Below are positions 25,080 through 37,000 of a stretch of 64,000 bases of DNA, one piece after another. The first letter of the stretch is position 1. Every line of letters starts with the position of its first letter. Location: NCBI GenBank assembly GCA_025093555.1, contig JAIWNF010000049.1, forward strand, positions 248,001-312,000, in the 5' to 3' direction. The notes beneath the pieces are model-generated. The model did not search any database, had not been told where the DNA came from, and was given only the letters and a program-made list of their open reading frames with translations. This DNA comes from Circinella umbellata (lineage: Eukaryota; Mucoromycota; Mucoromycetes; Mucorales; Lichtheimiaceae). Made by a program: the position numbers and the translations under genes.

Positions 25080-26498
25080 TGTTATTAATTAATAAAGTAA
25101 TAAATAATAAGAACATAACATATATTGCAACGCATATAATTGTTTTTCGTATACGTAGTAAAATATTGTGTTTACGTATTTAGCAAGCTTGCAAAGTTGA
25201 ATCCGAGAGTGTAGTATTGTTTGTCTATTAGGTGAATAGCTACCCATTGCTAATATACAAAGAGATACTTCATCGCAAAAAAGTATGTAGCAGCGTCCTT
25301 TTCTCTTCAAAATTCTCGGGACATATATAATGACTGTCATACAGGGGCGACAAATAGACCTTTTTATTTACTCACGTTTATCAATTCAAACAAAGGTAGC
25401 ATGGACCAATTGAGTGAAAATAGGTTGTTTCATGAAGCAAAAAATAGTTATTTGACAATTTAAGTCAAATTTTCCTTTGTTCTCTCTTTGATCTTTTTCG
25501 TCCGCTTATACGTACCAATTTAAGCATGTTATAGGATGGACGGAAAAGGTTCAATTTCAGTTGTATAACAAATAAAAGGAATCCAACTATTTAGTCAAAA
25601 GGTTCTAAAGATTTGCAACAATGGTGTTGTGACCAGCTACTAACTTGCACATGTTCACATTTACTTGTATTAAATACTAGATTCGTTTAATACCATGGGC
25701 TTTTTCTTTTCATTCAAGACGAAAAGCATCACTATGTTCGTACGTAAACTGAAATGATGAGTACTATTCATTCCGTATTACAATCGGTTATCATATATAT
25801 TATACTAGATAAGATACCGGGTTCATAGAATGAAGTTCCCATTCACAACATCTGACCCAGAGACTTGAAACACGGTGCCGCAAAAATGGGACGATCATAT
25901 TTGTAACACATTGTTTCCGACCATCTCTGATGACAAGTGAATGAAGAACGCAGACAGAAAGTGAAAACAGTTACATTTTATTTATATAATTATCATCTTA
26001 ATATATGCTTTTATATATTAGCTCGTTTGTATACTGCTATAGACATACAAAAATTACCAGTTGCACTTCTTTGAAGTATACTGGCCTTCATATAGATAAT
26101 TCTATTAATTTCTGTCCCAATATAGGTATATTAGTATATTATACGTAGTTGTAATTATTTTATCTGGGAGAAAAAAATGTGTACGGTAGTACGACTCAAA
26201 GTTAATGTGATGCGAATTCCTTATAAGCTATGTACGATCAAAAAAGCAGTGATTCTCCACATACATAGGGGTGAAATATGATCCATAATAAAATTTGTTA
26301 GCAAAGAAATTCAGAATTTCGAAGGAATTAAAACAAAAGAAGAATAAGCTGCAAATAAAATTTAAACTATGTAATGTTACGTTCGTTGGTAGCAAGACCT
26401 CCGGAGTAACTTTAAAAAGAGATAAATATGGGTTAAGCAAGTATGAAGTATATTTTAATAGAAGGCTTTATGTCGGTTTGTATCACTGAGATTATATA
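25080..26498. other. Spacer between F-box copy 1 and the pogo-type relic
   Basis: No gene supported. The 64-codon open stretch at 26295-26489 ends just before the left terminal repeat of the relic and has no recognisable motif. Confidence 0.55.
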
Positions 26499-27288
26499 CA
26501 GAAGATTCCCGTTAATTTCATAGAGCCATTTTCCATTTTTTTGTGAAAATAAAGGGGTGTGAAAATCAACGGATAACTACATATGAAATTTTTCTCCAAG
26601 AACGTGCATATATTGAATACTTCAGCTCACTACTGAATATCTTTTATTGTATCAAAATACGTATTAATTAATGAATTATTTTTATACGATTCTTCTTGAT
26701 GCATTTTTGTAACTATTTCTTTTTTTTTTATTTGAGCAAGTCTATAACTCTTGAAAAAAAAGCTATATATAGTGCAGAGATAATTTATTTTCTATATTAT
26801 TACATTTTTTCATCTTGCTTTATGTATACCAAAACAAAAAGCAGTAACCGAATCTAATGTTGGCTTGACAGCTGAACAGTATAGTATTCTGACCGAGAAA
26901 AAAAAAAAACTTAACCCACGAACCACGACAAACCGATCGCTAGCATGATGGGCTAAAAATGAATCCAAGCTGTTTAAAACACCTGATATCAGTACTATTA
27001 GTAAAGACTTGAAACGAAGAGAATAAACATTGAATAAACTTTTAAGAAAAAACATGCAAATGGCGTAATAAAAAAAGTAACCCATCCTGTATACTAATTT
27101 AATTACAATCCTTATATTTATCACATAATTGTTTTTTTTAATTTACATATCCGTTAAGAATTCAATGCCGCTAAGTGCTGTGAAAGTGAAATTAAGGGGG
27201 ATGTGAAATTTTTCTTACGATTCCTTGATTTTTTGTGAAGTTATTGAGGTGTGAAATTAACGGATATGAAATTAACGGGGATCCTCTG
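26499..27288. mobile_element. 790-bp pogo/Tc1-mariner-type relic with TA duplication
   Basis: The left end reads CAGAAGATTCCCGTTAATTT and the right end, reverse-complemented, CAGAGGATCCCCGTTAATTT. The similarity runs on for several bases more, with two mismatches in the first 24. Each end is flanked by TA (26497-26498 and 27289-27290), the target duplication made by this superfamily. The inside encodes the N-terminal part of a pogo/CENP-B-like helix-turn-helix (26865-27026), and the DDE catalytic domain is missing. It is a deleted, non-autonomous copy sitting between two tandem F-box genes. Confidence 0.8.
26865..27026 (+). pseudogene. Pogo-type transposase N-terminal DNA-binding remnant
   Basis: The frame reads LTAEQYSILTEKKKKLNP, then NRSLA-stop-WAKNESKLFKTP, then STISKDLKRRE and a stop. 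This is the psq/CENP-B N-terminal helix-turn-helix pattern (L-x-x-EQ ... LA-x-WA ... IS-TIS-x-x-L). One internal TGA interrupts it and nothing of the catalytic domain follows, so it cannot make an active transposase. The spacing of the helices is otherwise intact. Confidence 0.75.
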
Positions 27289-27290
27289 TA

Positions 27291-27781
27291 TTGAAGTGGA
27301 GTTTACGTTTTCGATCTTTTTATGCCGAAACCACTAATAATGAAAGTAATGAATAAGTTCTCAATACATCAAAATAATAAGGCTAAATAATTTGTTTATT
27401 GATTGAATTTTAATTGAAGAGAAAATATTGATAATGATAAAAAAAAGAAAATGGGATAAGAAGTGAACTGAGGAAATTGTGTGAAATAGGGAATTGTGTG
27501 AACTGGGGAATTGTTTGAACTAAAGACCTTTTTGAAAACTAAAATGAAATAATTGAAAATCTCAACGAATATAATATATACGCAAGGAAATAGTAAAAAA
27601 TCAAGTCAATTTTATTGGCTGATACAAAATAGGGCGTAACAGTAAACAAAAAAACAAGCTGTAAAGTTGGACAAAGACAACAAGTGACTTTCCTACTGGT
27701 ATTTTTGTCACATGTGATTTTCTTTGTATTAAAAAGACGAAAAATGAATTCCTTCTTTTTACTTTTTATTTTCCTTGTTAA
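27291..27781. other. Upstream region of F-box copy 2
   Basis: AT-rich, no gene seen. It holds short GGGAATTGTGTGAA-like direct repeats at about 27470-27520 and should contain the promoter of copy 2. Confidence 0.5.
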
Positions 27782-29991
27782 ATGATGAGGTCACTCTTAT
27801 GTTCAACATTCCAGTCTTCAACTAAAACCATAGCGCCTATACCGGCTCGAGAAATCGATATTACTATCTTGGATGAATTTAATGGACTAATCCAAAACAC
27901 AAATCTATGCATTAAAAACAACAAAATAAAACAAGCAGAGGAACAAGCATCTGTGGCCATTGATTATTTACACCAATTCCAGCTACTTTTACTTCTTGAC
28001 ACCAGAGCCTATTCACGCTCAGTACAAGGGCATTTTGAACTTGGATGTGGTGATGCAAAAAAAATGATCGAATGTGCACCTCAACTAGGTGATGGATACA
28101 TTCGGCTCGGCAACATTTTTTCAATGTATGGATATCAAGAAGCGGCAATAAGAACATTTGACGAAGGACTTAAACACGTCAATGGATTATGGGGCCCCAG
28201 AAGAAAAGAAGTAAATCAGTTAAAATCTGGAAAAGCAGATGCCATTAAGATGAAAAAAATGTGTGTTGATATTATTGCAAGAGCTCCTGTCGAAATAGCG
28301 GATTGTATTTTTGAACTGTTGTCAACCCACGAAAAAGTACCATGCCTCCGTGTATCTAAAGTGTGGAGAACTAAGTTATTTGATTGTAAAGAAGCATGGC
28401 GCAATTTGGTTGTTTATGATACAAATAGCGACACAGAACTTGTTGGTTCAGCTCAACAATTTGCTGGCCATGTCGAACATCTTACACTAAACACTTCAAA
28501 TATACAAGTACGGTCAAAGTATCTAAAGCATATACGCTCTGCAGACTTTTACAGGGTTGAATCACTCGAGATACCAAATGGTAAAATTCATGTTTTCAAT
28601 GATATCTACAATTTTGATGCATCAATCATGTTTATATGCATAAAATTTAATTGATGTTTTGAATTGTTATTTTAGTCTACCCCATTGAATGCGAACGTCA
28701 TAATGTTTTAACTCTTTCAAATGCTTTATGGCAATTACGACACATATTGACAACGCTGTCCATCAATGTTGGAAATAATCGTACAGCCGTTACCATAGCA
28801 GAACTAGTTTCATCTACTGATTCGTTGAAAACCTTACATTTTTCGACAATGGATAATTTAACGACATTGGCTGGTGACTTTTCGATGGTGAACAAAAGTC
28901 ATCCTTTAATGACTCTTGAGATTAAGGCAAACCGCATTCACAGGCAAGATATTGAAAGAATGCTTCAACAATGTCGGCAGCTACGCTGTCTCATTATGAA
29001 TGGATGTGACGAATCTGTTTTTTATCCGCTTACCCATATTTCACACAACCTGAGTATTTTGGCATGTAATTACCAAGGCAATGATGTTCCAGAAATGAAG
29101 AAAACAAAAACAAAACCTGAAAATGATAAAGATACCGGGTTGAAAATGATTTACACTGGGCGGTTGAATATCTCAAATAGTCCAGTTTCCGCCGCGGTTA
29201 TTTTCCCCTTGCTGCACAAGAATATGAAGTCCCTCGAAACCATTCATTGCTATCTCTCAGATTGGAGTACTTACGACCGACAGACCCGTCTTACAATACA
29301 CCCGGATTGCATAAAGCTTGAAAAGTTGGTTACTTTAAAAACAGTATGGTCACGTAACACTTTGTTCCCTTTTCTATTGCAACAACTTCTTGCTGGTGCG
29401 GGAACATTAACAACACTAGGCGTCATAAATGTTTGTAGCACAGTAAAGTTGGTAGATTCAATTATGAATTTACGTACTCCTCCAAAGGTGCTGCAGCTCC
29501 ACAAGATTGATGATGATTCTTTTACTGACATCACAAGCTATATTCGATTAATCGAACGGTATAAGAAGCCATTCATCTCATTACAGTGTATCGTACTTGA
29601 TGAGTGTAGTGGGGTGACAGATAGTGTACTTCCTTGCCTGAGTCAAATTAGGTCCTTGAACGACATAACCTTTTCCCGATTACAACTTACCACGACTAAT
29701 GGTCTGCTGCGATTTATCTCTATATGTTCCGGAAAACTATCACGGGTTGGATTTGTAAAAATGAACTCCGTAACAAACAGAGTAATCATTGCCCTTGGTC
29801 GATTTAATAAGATGTCATATCTTGAATTGAAATCTTTAAGATATGTGACGGATCAAGGCATTTGCGGCTTGATAGAAGAAAAAGCAACTTTTGAACTAGT
29901 CGAATTATCTGTAGAAAAATGTGATTTGGTTACCCAAGGATGTATTTCCAATTTAAAAAACAAAGTAAAAACGATTGTTTATAAAACTTAA
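27782..29991 (+). CDS. TPR/F-box/LRR protein, tandem copy 2
   Basis: Two exons, 27782-28580 and 28676-29991, give 704 aa; the intron is 95 nt at phase 1. The TPR-like pair lies at about 82-135 (GDAKKMIECAPQLGDGYIRL in outline), the F-box at about 161-210 (APVEIADCIFELL ... VSKVWR) and LRR-like repeats fill the rest, with the C-terminal LRRs the clearest. Protein order, intron position and many residues match the copies on either side, so all three came from local duplication. It probably acts as an SCF substrate receptor; the substrate is unknown. The F-box proline is preserved (APVEI where the others have LPxEI). Two adjacent ATG codons open the frame. Confidence 0.85.
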
Positions 29992-30161
29992 AATGAATAA
30001 AGTCAATCGATTTTTTTATTACCTTTAATGTTATTATGATGAATTTGATAGTATGTTTTACACGCGTAACTTTGATCATGACAGGGCATAATTGACTTAG
30101 TAACGCAAGTCATGACCTTGTATGTGTAACCACGTTCTTTTTTTTTTGATTCTTGGTGTAA
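29992..30161. promoter_or_regulatory. Compact 170-bp spacer between F-box copies 2 and 3
   Basis: This must hold both the 3' end signals of copy 2 and the promoter of copy 3. It contains a poly-T tract and AATAAA-like sequence (aatgaataaa) straight after the copy 2 stop. No TATA box can be assigned with confidence. Confidence 0.4.
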
Positions 30162-32416
30162 ATGCAACCCCCTTTGCCCCCTTTCTTTTCCACTTGTTCA
30201 AACCTTCATAACAGCCAAATGAACAGTTCCATACTACCCATCCAACCAGTGAATTTAAGGTTGTTTGAACAACGCTATCAACAGATTCAAAACACCATTA
30301 ACAATGGCACACATCACCAACTCATTCAGGATGTAACTTTGGCTATAGATGACGTATTTCAATCGCAATTACTTGTACTTCTCGACATTAGGGCGTATGC
30401 TTATGCAATGGAAGGTCATTATCAATTAGCCTGTGCCGATGCGGAGCAAATGATAAAACATGCACCACTCCTTTCGTCAGGATATGTGCGACAAGGCATT
30501 GTTCTTTCCATGTATGGTCGACAAGATAAAGCTATTGAAAAATTCGATTATGCCTTACAGCTTGCTGATATAAGCAGCCGCAATAATATTGAACAGCAAG
30601 AAGATATTAAACGATTAAATGCTTGTAAAACTGCAGCAATATTGTTAAATGAAAGTCGTATTGACTTCATCGCCAGACTACCAGTAGAAATTGTGAACAA
30701 TATTATTACCTTGTTGCCAAAAAGTTCCAAGGTGTCATGTATGCATGTAACGCGAATTTGGGCTCAGCGAACGCTGGATTGCGCTAGTGCATGGAAAACC
30801 TTCTCAGCTGACGGTAATCGGGTAGACAATCAAGTTGCTGCGAAGACCGAGCACATTGCAGGTCATATTGAGAAGCTTAGAATTAATACGTCGAATAAAA
30901 TGGTACGCTCAAAGTACATTCAGTGCATGAGAAATGGTTTATTCAAAAGATTACACTCTCTTACATTAACAGGTAGTAATAGCAATAACACCAATTATAT
31001 GCGGGATGAGTTTTATTTCCTAACTTAATGGTATTGATCAGCATATTAATCTATTGTCATATAGGGTGCTGTACAGAAAACTTACGACCCAGTGCTTTTG
31101 CTTTATCAACAGCTCTTTGGCAAACAAGAACCACCCTCAGATGCTTCGAAATTCACATAGATGATGACTTTAATAAAATCACTTTAGCAGATATACTATT
31201 GGTATGTGATAAAGTGACCGATCTTACCTATATAACACATAATACTCTAGTTGATGTACGGGATCAAGATTTATCAGCACTTCACAATGAAAATTTACCA
31301 CTTTTAAGTTTGGAAATCAAATCATCCAATATTACCAAACAAACCGTCAAAACTGTTCTACAAAGGTATACCCAATTACGACGTCTAGTCATTAATGGGT
31401 GTGATAGTTCAGCAATTGATCCAATCGATCAATATGCGACAAGTAGCCTTGAGATATTAGGTTTTAATAGCCGGAATATTCCAAAATTATCATCATCATC
31501 ACAACAACAGCAGCATCAACAGCAGCATCACCATGTCTACCAACAGTCGATATCATCAACTGGCATGCGAAAAATCTATGCAATGAATAATGATCAGAGA
31601 CGGATTGTGCACATTTCAACATTCTTTCCAATTATTTATAAAAATCGAAAAACTCTCGAAACTGTTTCTGTATGTCTATCAGATTTGACACGCGATGAAG
31701 CCCAGGAAATTATATCAACTTATGACGACTTTCGGCTTGAGAATGTGGTTGATATTACTTTTTGGTCAACACCTCGAATGCAACGTCTTTTATTACAATC
31801 TATTCCTGGAACAATCACTACATTAAAGCATGTAACTATTAGATATTCAGAAGATGCGAGCGATATCTATAGAGCTCTCTTACGTTTACCACCACTCGAA
31901 ACACTTCGGATTTTATCTGTAGATACAACTGGATTGGAGAAACAATGTATTATTGAACTATTCGAACAATACGCTCGACTTTCTGAGAGTTCATGTGGGT
32001 CATCGTTGAAAACCGTCTCATTATGGCATGGAGACTTGGTAGATGATACTGTTTTAAACGTGTTGGGAGATATCAAAACATTACATCACGTCACATTGTG
32101 GGATTTACACGGTGTTACTACACAAGGTCTTCATGACTTGATGAAAAAGTTACATAACCAGCTGACATGCATCGACATCAAGGCAATGAGTGCTGTTACA
32201 GATAATGTTATTTCTGAACTAGGTGGTTCAAAGACTTTGACAACCATTGGATTGGATGGGTTGCCAAAAGTGACAAATCGAGGTATACGGGCACTGGTTG
32301 ACAAAAGATCGACGATCCCAAAATTATCTAGTCTTACAATTACAAATTGTTCCTTAGTTACTGAGGAATGTATTCAATACGCAAATCATAAAATTGATGG
32401 AGTTGCTCGTACATAA
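30162..32416 (+). CDS. TPR/F-box/LRR protein, tandem copy 3
   Basis: Two exons, 30162-30972 and 31065-32416, give 720 aa; the intron is 92 nt at phase 1. The TPR-like region is at about 85-140 (CADAEQMIKHAPLLSSGYVR in outline), the F-box at about 167-215 (LPVEIVNNIITLLPKSSKVSC), then LRR-like repeats. A Gln/His-rich insert (around bases 31500-31550, CAA/CAG/CAT/CAC) interrupts the LRR part and is absent from copies 1 and 2. It is closer in its F-box to copy 1 than to copy 2. A second ATG (30220) would skip the Pro-rich leader. Likely an SCF adaptor by architecture; the target is unknown. Confidence 0.85.
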
Positions 32417-34035
32417 AGTGATAATAATATAGTAATACAAATAGCGATAACATTAGTCATTGTGATAAATCGTACAAAGAAACGTCAAAATAGTTTTTTT
32501 TATATTTATTTGGTTTCTTGTTACCAACATAAAAGCTCGATAATTATATAGCTTATTAGACGTGCATGTGATTTTTTTTCACGTTTATTACATTAGAAGA
32601 GGATAATAAAAGTAACTATATATTCCATTGTTTTTTATTATTAACTCTTTTTTATTCGTGTATGATACATGACTAGAAATGTAATTGATTGATAAAATAA
32701 AAATCACGGAATGTTCGGAAATAATAATGTGCTATAATATAAATTTTTACGATTTTTCATATGCGTGTAGGCTATAGGTGATGGATAATAAACATAAAGA
32801 AGTTCACTGTTATTCGAACAAGTAATAGTTACCATAGAGTCCAAGTGAACTCTTTTCTTGCATGTATTGATCAAGTTTATGTACTCTACATAGGGCGACT
32901 GGAATCCTATAAGAGGGAAGCTTTATAATTGTGTAAAACAACCATCCACTAATACCGTCAGTACCATCATTGGTCAGCAACGAGCTCACTGTCCTGTCTT
33001 CATTATTAAGACAGCTTTCTGTGAACTGTGTGTATGATATTGTTGAGGTAATACCCTTTAGCATAAATTTGTATCAGCCTTGGATGACATTGAAATATAT
33101 TCTATAATAACAGCTTTTGAGGTGCGAGGAACAGCAACAGCAACATAAACAGAAACGATTCTTTTTTTTCATTTGACACCACCCGAAAAACAAAATATTC
33201 GACTATCTCAGAATTATTAGGCATCACCCAACAGTACGTAATAATAACAAGATGTAGTACAATTGAAATTGCTTGACTTCGAAACCGTGATACTTTTATG
33301 GCAAATCATCCACTTTCATAACCAAAATATACCAAGATGCTGATCAGTAATAAAATTTATGGAATTGAGGATAAATAAGATACCAGCTACGTGTATGTTG
33401 TTATTAAACATCAGATATCCACAGGCTAGAAAATGTCAAGGTCAACTAAATAAATTGTGTTGATAGCAATTTCATTAATAGCCCTGGCAATTCTTCAAGT
33501 AGGTTGGCATCAAATTCGAAAGACTTAATTAATATATCAAATTGTGGTGCAAAAGAAGTAAATGAATAAGCTAATTAAGATATCATAAGTAGTTATGAGT
33601 TGACATTATCCATGAAAAATAATATATATATGAACAGATAGATTAAGAGGTGCTACTATTGTTTAATGCTTCTACATAATCTACCAGTTTATTGTTATCA
33701 ATTATATAATATGATTGCATGTGTAACGCAATAAAACAGATTAGCATAAGGTTTCGTGCGTCTAACCATGCTGATCATTTTCTTGCCAAGGCACATGAAT
33801 TCAGTTGACTGAGATTTAAAAAAAACTAGTTCCAAATGAAGTTTGGCAGAGCGTGTTTTAGGCGAATCGGCATTCCCCTTTTCCCCAGTTACACTAGTTT
33901 TCTTTTGTCGTCTATTTTTTACATTATATTATATTATTGGTAGTTTTAGCTCTACTACCTACTGCTTTTTTTTTCCACCCCTCTCTCTCTTCTTCCTTCC
34001 TCTTCTATCACCATTCTCTTTTTTTCTATAATAGG
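32417..34035. other. Spacer upstream of the RabGAP gene
   Basis: No gene seen. The last 75 bases (33962-34035) form a strong pyrimidine tract ending ctataatag just before the uORF. This could be the 3' end of a 5'UTR intron or simply the pyrimidine-rich leader that also precedes other genes here. Confidence 0.55.
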
Positions 34036-34047
34036 ATGCAAATATGA
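34036..34047 (+). promoter_or_regulatory. Three-codon uORF overlapping the RabGAP start
   Basis: ATG CAA ATA TGA; the TGA overlaps the main ATG in the arrangement ATGA at 34044-34047. This stop-start overlap would favour re-initiation or leaky scanning. It parallels the uORF at NOT1. Confidence 0.5.
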
Positions 34048-37000
34048 CCAATCCATCCACTGATCCAGCATTCAACATATTTACTCTTCCGACCAATGTC
34101 GAGTCCTTTATTAGTCCATTTTGGGAAACTTTACAAGAGAACAACCATTTTTTATTACAGCGGATAAAAACACGTAGAAGTTCCATTATGCGTAATGTTC
34201 TAGGCACTGTGCAAAATGTGTAAACTATTTTTATTTTTATTTTTGTGTTCCGGGGAAGAATAAATAAAAACAATGTCATATATACATGTTACTTTTTTTT
34301 TTAAATTGACCAAAGATATATAAATATATATATTATAAATATTAATGTATAGTCTTGACACTAAGCAATCACCTTATCGTATTCTTTATCGACGTGCTGA
34401 TGGAACTTGTCTTCAAATTGCAGTTGGTGAAACAGAAAAGCAAACAGATCTTTCCTGGCGTTGGATCGAAGGTATTTTCTCTTATATATCATGCATGCTT
34501 CTTTTTTTGAAAGAAACCTTCTCAACTTTCTGAAACAACTTTTTTCTTAACACAATTGATTATTGTTATTATTATGATCATCGGGGAAAAAGCCAATTTG
34601 GTACCTCCTTTGGATGTTTTAGAAGACGCCGAAAGAGAAGAATTTATTGCTACCAAAATTAACTCGATTGTAACACGAAGAGGTATATATATATATATAT
34701 AGCTCTATACATTGTTATGGGTTTGGTGAGGGAAAACGAACAAGATAACATTAAACCTAATCATGCAAATTTTTAAATGTATATGCAGATGCTGGAACGG
34801 ATGAAATCTCGACTGATGAAAAACTACGAACTGCATCACGAAGTTTTCGTCAAACTTTCAATGTTCCTGTGACTGAACGTCTTGTAAACTGTAAGTTTAT
34901 AATTGTAAATTCTGATTTATCATGAAGTTCTAGATAATTAAGAGAAGCGTGTGTGCATAAAATTTTTTATAGACTATTCATGCGCATATTATACCAATCG
35001 ATTTACAAGTCAAGGATGGCTTTATATTAGTGAGAATTATGTTGCGTTTTATTCTTATTTGTTGGGTTATGAAACGAAATTATTAGTGGAATTAAAGGCT
35101 ATTCAAGATATTCGAAAAGAAAAATCAAAAAAAGGTGTATTTTCGGATGCGATAAAATTAGTCATGAAAGATAAAACAGAGGTATTGAAAGGGCGGGTAA
35201 AATAAAGGAAAAGCGTATGGGAATAATATATACATTGGAATAAGAAAACAAAGGGGCTGACGATTTTCTTTTTATATCTTGCAGCATTTTTTCTCTAATT
35301 TATTTAAAAGGGATCAGGTAAGAAGTGTGAAAAGGAGGTCGAGGTGGAGTGAAACAAATGGATCCTATGATCATTACTACTTTCGGATTTATTACTTAAT
35401 GCACGGACATCTTGTTTCCATGGCAACATTTTATTAATTATGTATTATATAAAAAAAAATTAGGTTTATGATATATTAGTCCAGTTGACAGGCTTAGCAA
35501 TGCAACGCGTCTTGAAGAGTACAGCATTAGAACAATCACCTGGTGGTGATATTTCAATCGATATTCGTGACAGTGATATTGACGCAGCAAGCGATAAAGA
35601 TTCCACACTTGGAAAATCAGTATCTGGATCATCTGCATTACCAGCAAGTGAACTGCGTAAAATGATGCAACCTTTAAGAATGGATTTAGCAGCACAAAAA
35701 CGGGATGAACGATTTCGTGCACGATTCCACTTACCAACAACAGAACAACTTTTGATGAATGTTACCGCAGCCCATTTTATTGAAACGGAAGAAGGAGATG
35801 AGAAACGAATTGAAGGTCGAATGTGCCTCTCTGAAGCTTTTTTGACATTCAGCTCAACTGAGAAAGGACAATATTATGAAGCAGTTATACCTTTGTATAC
35901 AATTCGTCGAGTGGAAAAATTGAATGATAAGAACCATCCTTTTTCGATAAAGTTTGTTAACTGGCACCAAGCTCATACACAGTTTCGTCTCAATGTGTAA
36001 GCCCTCTAGTTATTTTGTGTGTGTGTGCGGGGGGGGGGGGTTTCGTTATTTTTAAAAATATTTGTAAGTCTATGTCTATGTGTAATTTCGGAATTGCTTA
36101 TTGTACGAGATGGGTGCGACATGCTTTTTCTTCTATGCAATTTTAGTACCAAGCAACAATATGAAGAATTTTCGAATCGATTAACAGTCAACTTACGTAA
36201 ACAAATTAAATATATGAAGATGCTCAAAAAGTTCTTGGCTACTTGTCCATCTGAACTTGTCGTGGCTGATAAGACAAATGAAGAAATCGATCAATCACCT
36301 GGTGGACTTGGTCTTACTTTTGGTTTCCCCGGCGACCCGAAAAAACTTAAAGATAAGAGCAAGATGAAATTATGGAAAAAATACTTCAATGGTAAAAAAA
36401 AAAGAGGAGAAAGCGGTAATAAAAATTATTGAAAATACATTAATAATAACCAATTGGATAAAAAAAAATTGCAATAGAATACGGACGAAATTTAACAGTT
36501 GTCAAAACTGCTCAATTTGGTCGATTGGTACGCGTAGGTCTACCTAATCGATTACGTGGTGAAATATGGGAAACATGTTCTGGTTCTATTCATCAACGAT
36601 TTATGAATCAAGGACTTTATCATAGAATTCTTGAAGAAAATAAGGACAAGACATCATTAAGTTTGGAAGAAATTGAAAAAGATTTAAATAGGTAAAACAA
36701 AAATTGAGAAGATAGTAGAGGTAGTTGGTGCTGGTACAAACACGTAATGTAAGAAATTAAAACAAGGGAGTAAATTCTTAGATCCTTGCCTGAATACTCT
36801 GCATATCAGACACCTCAAGGAATAGATAGCTTACGTAGGGTGCTAAGTGCTTATTCTTGGAAGGACCCGGAACTTGGTTATTGTCAAGCTATGAATATTG
36901 TTACCTCAGCTATCTTAATGTAATAATATATCATTTAACAAACTAAGTAATTTATTCTACTACTATTTTTACTAACATTTATATATAAACTAGTTATATG

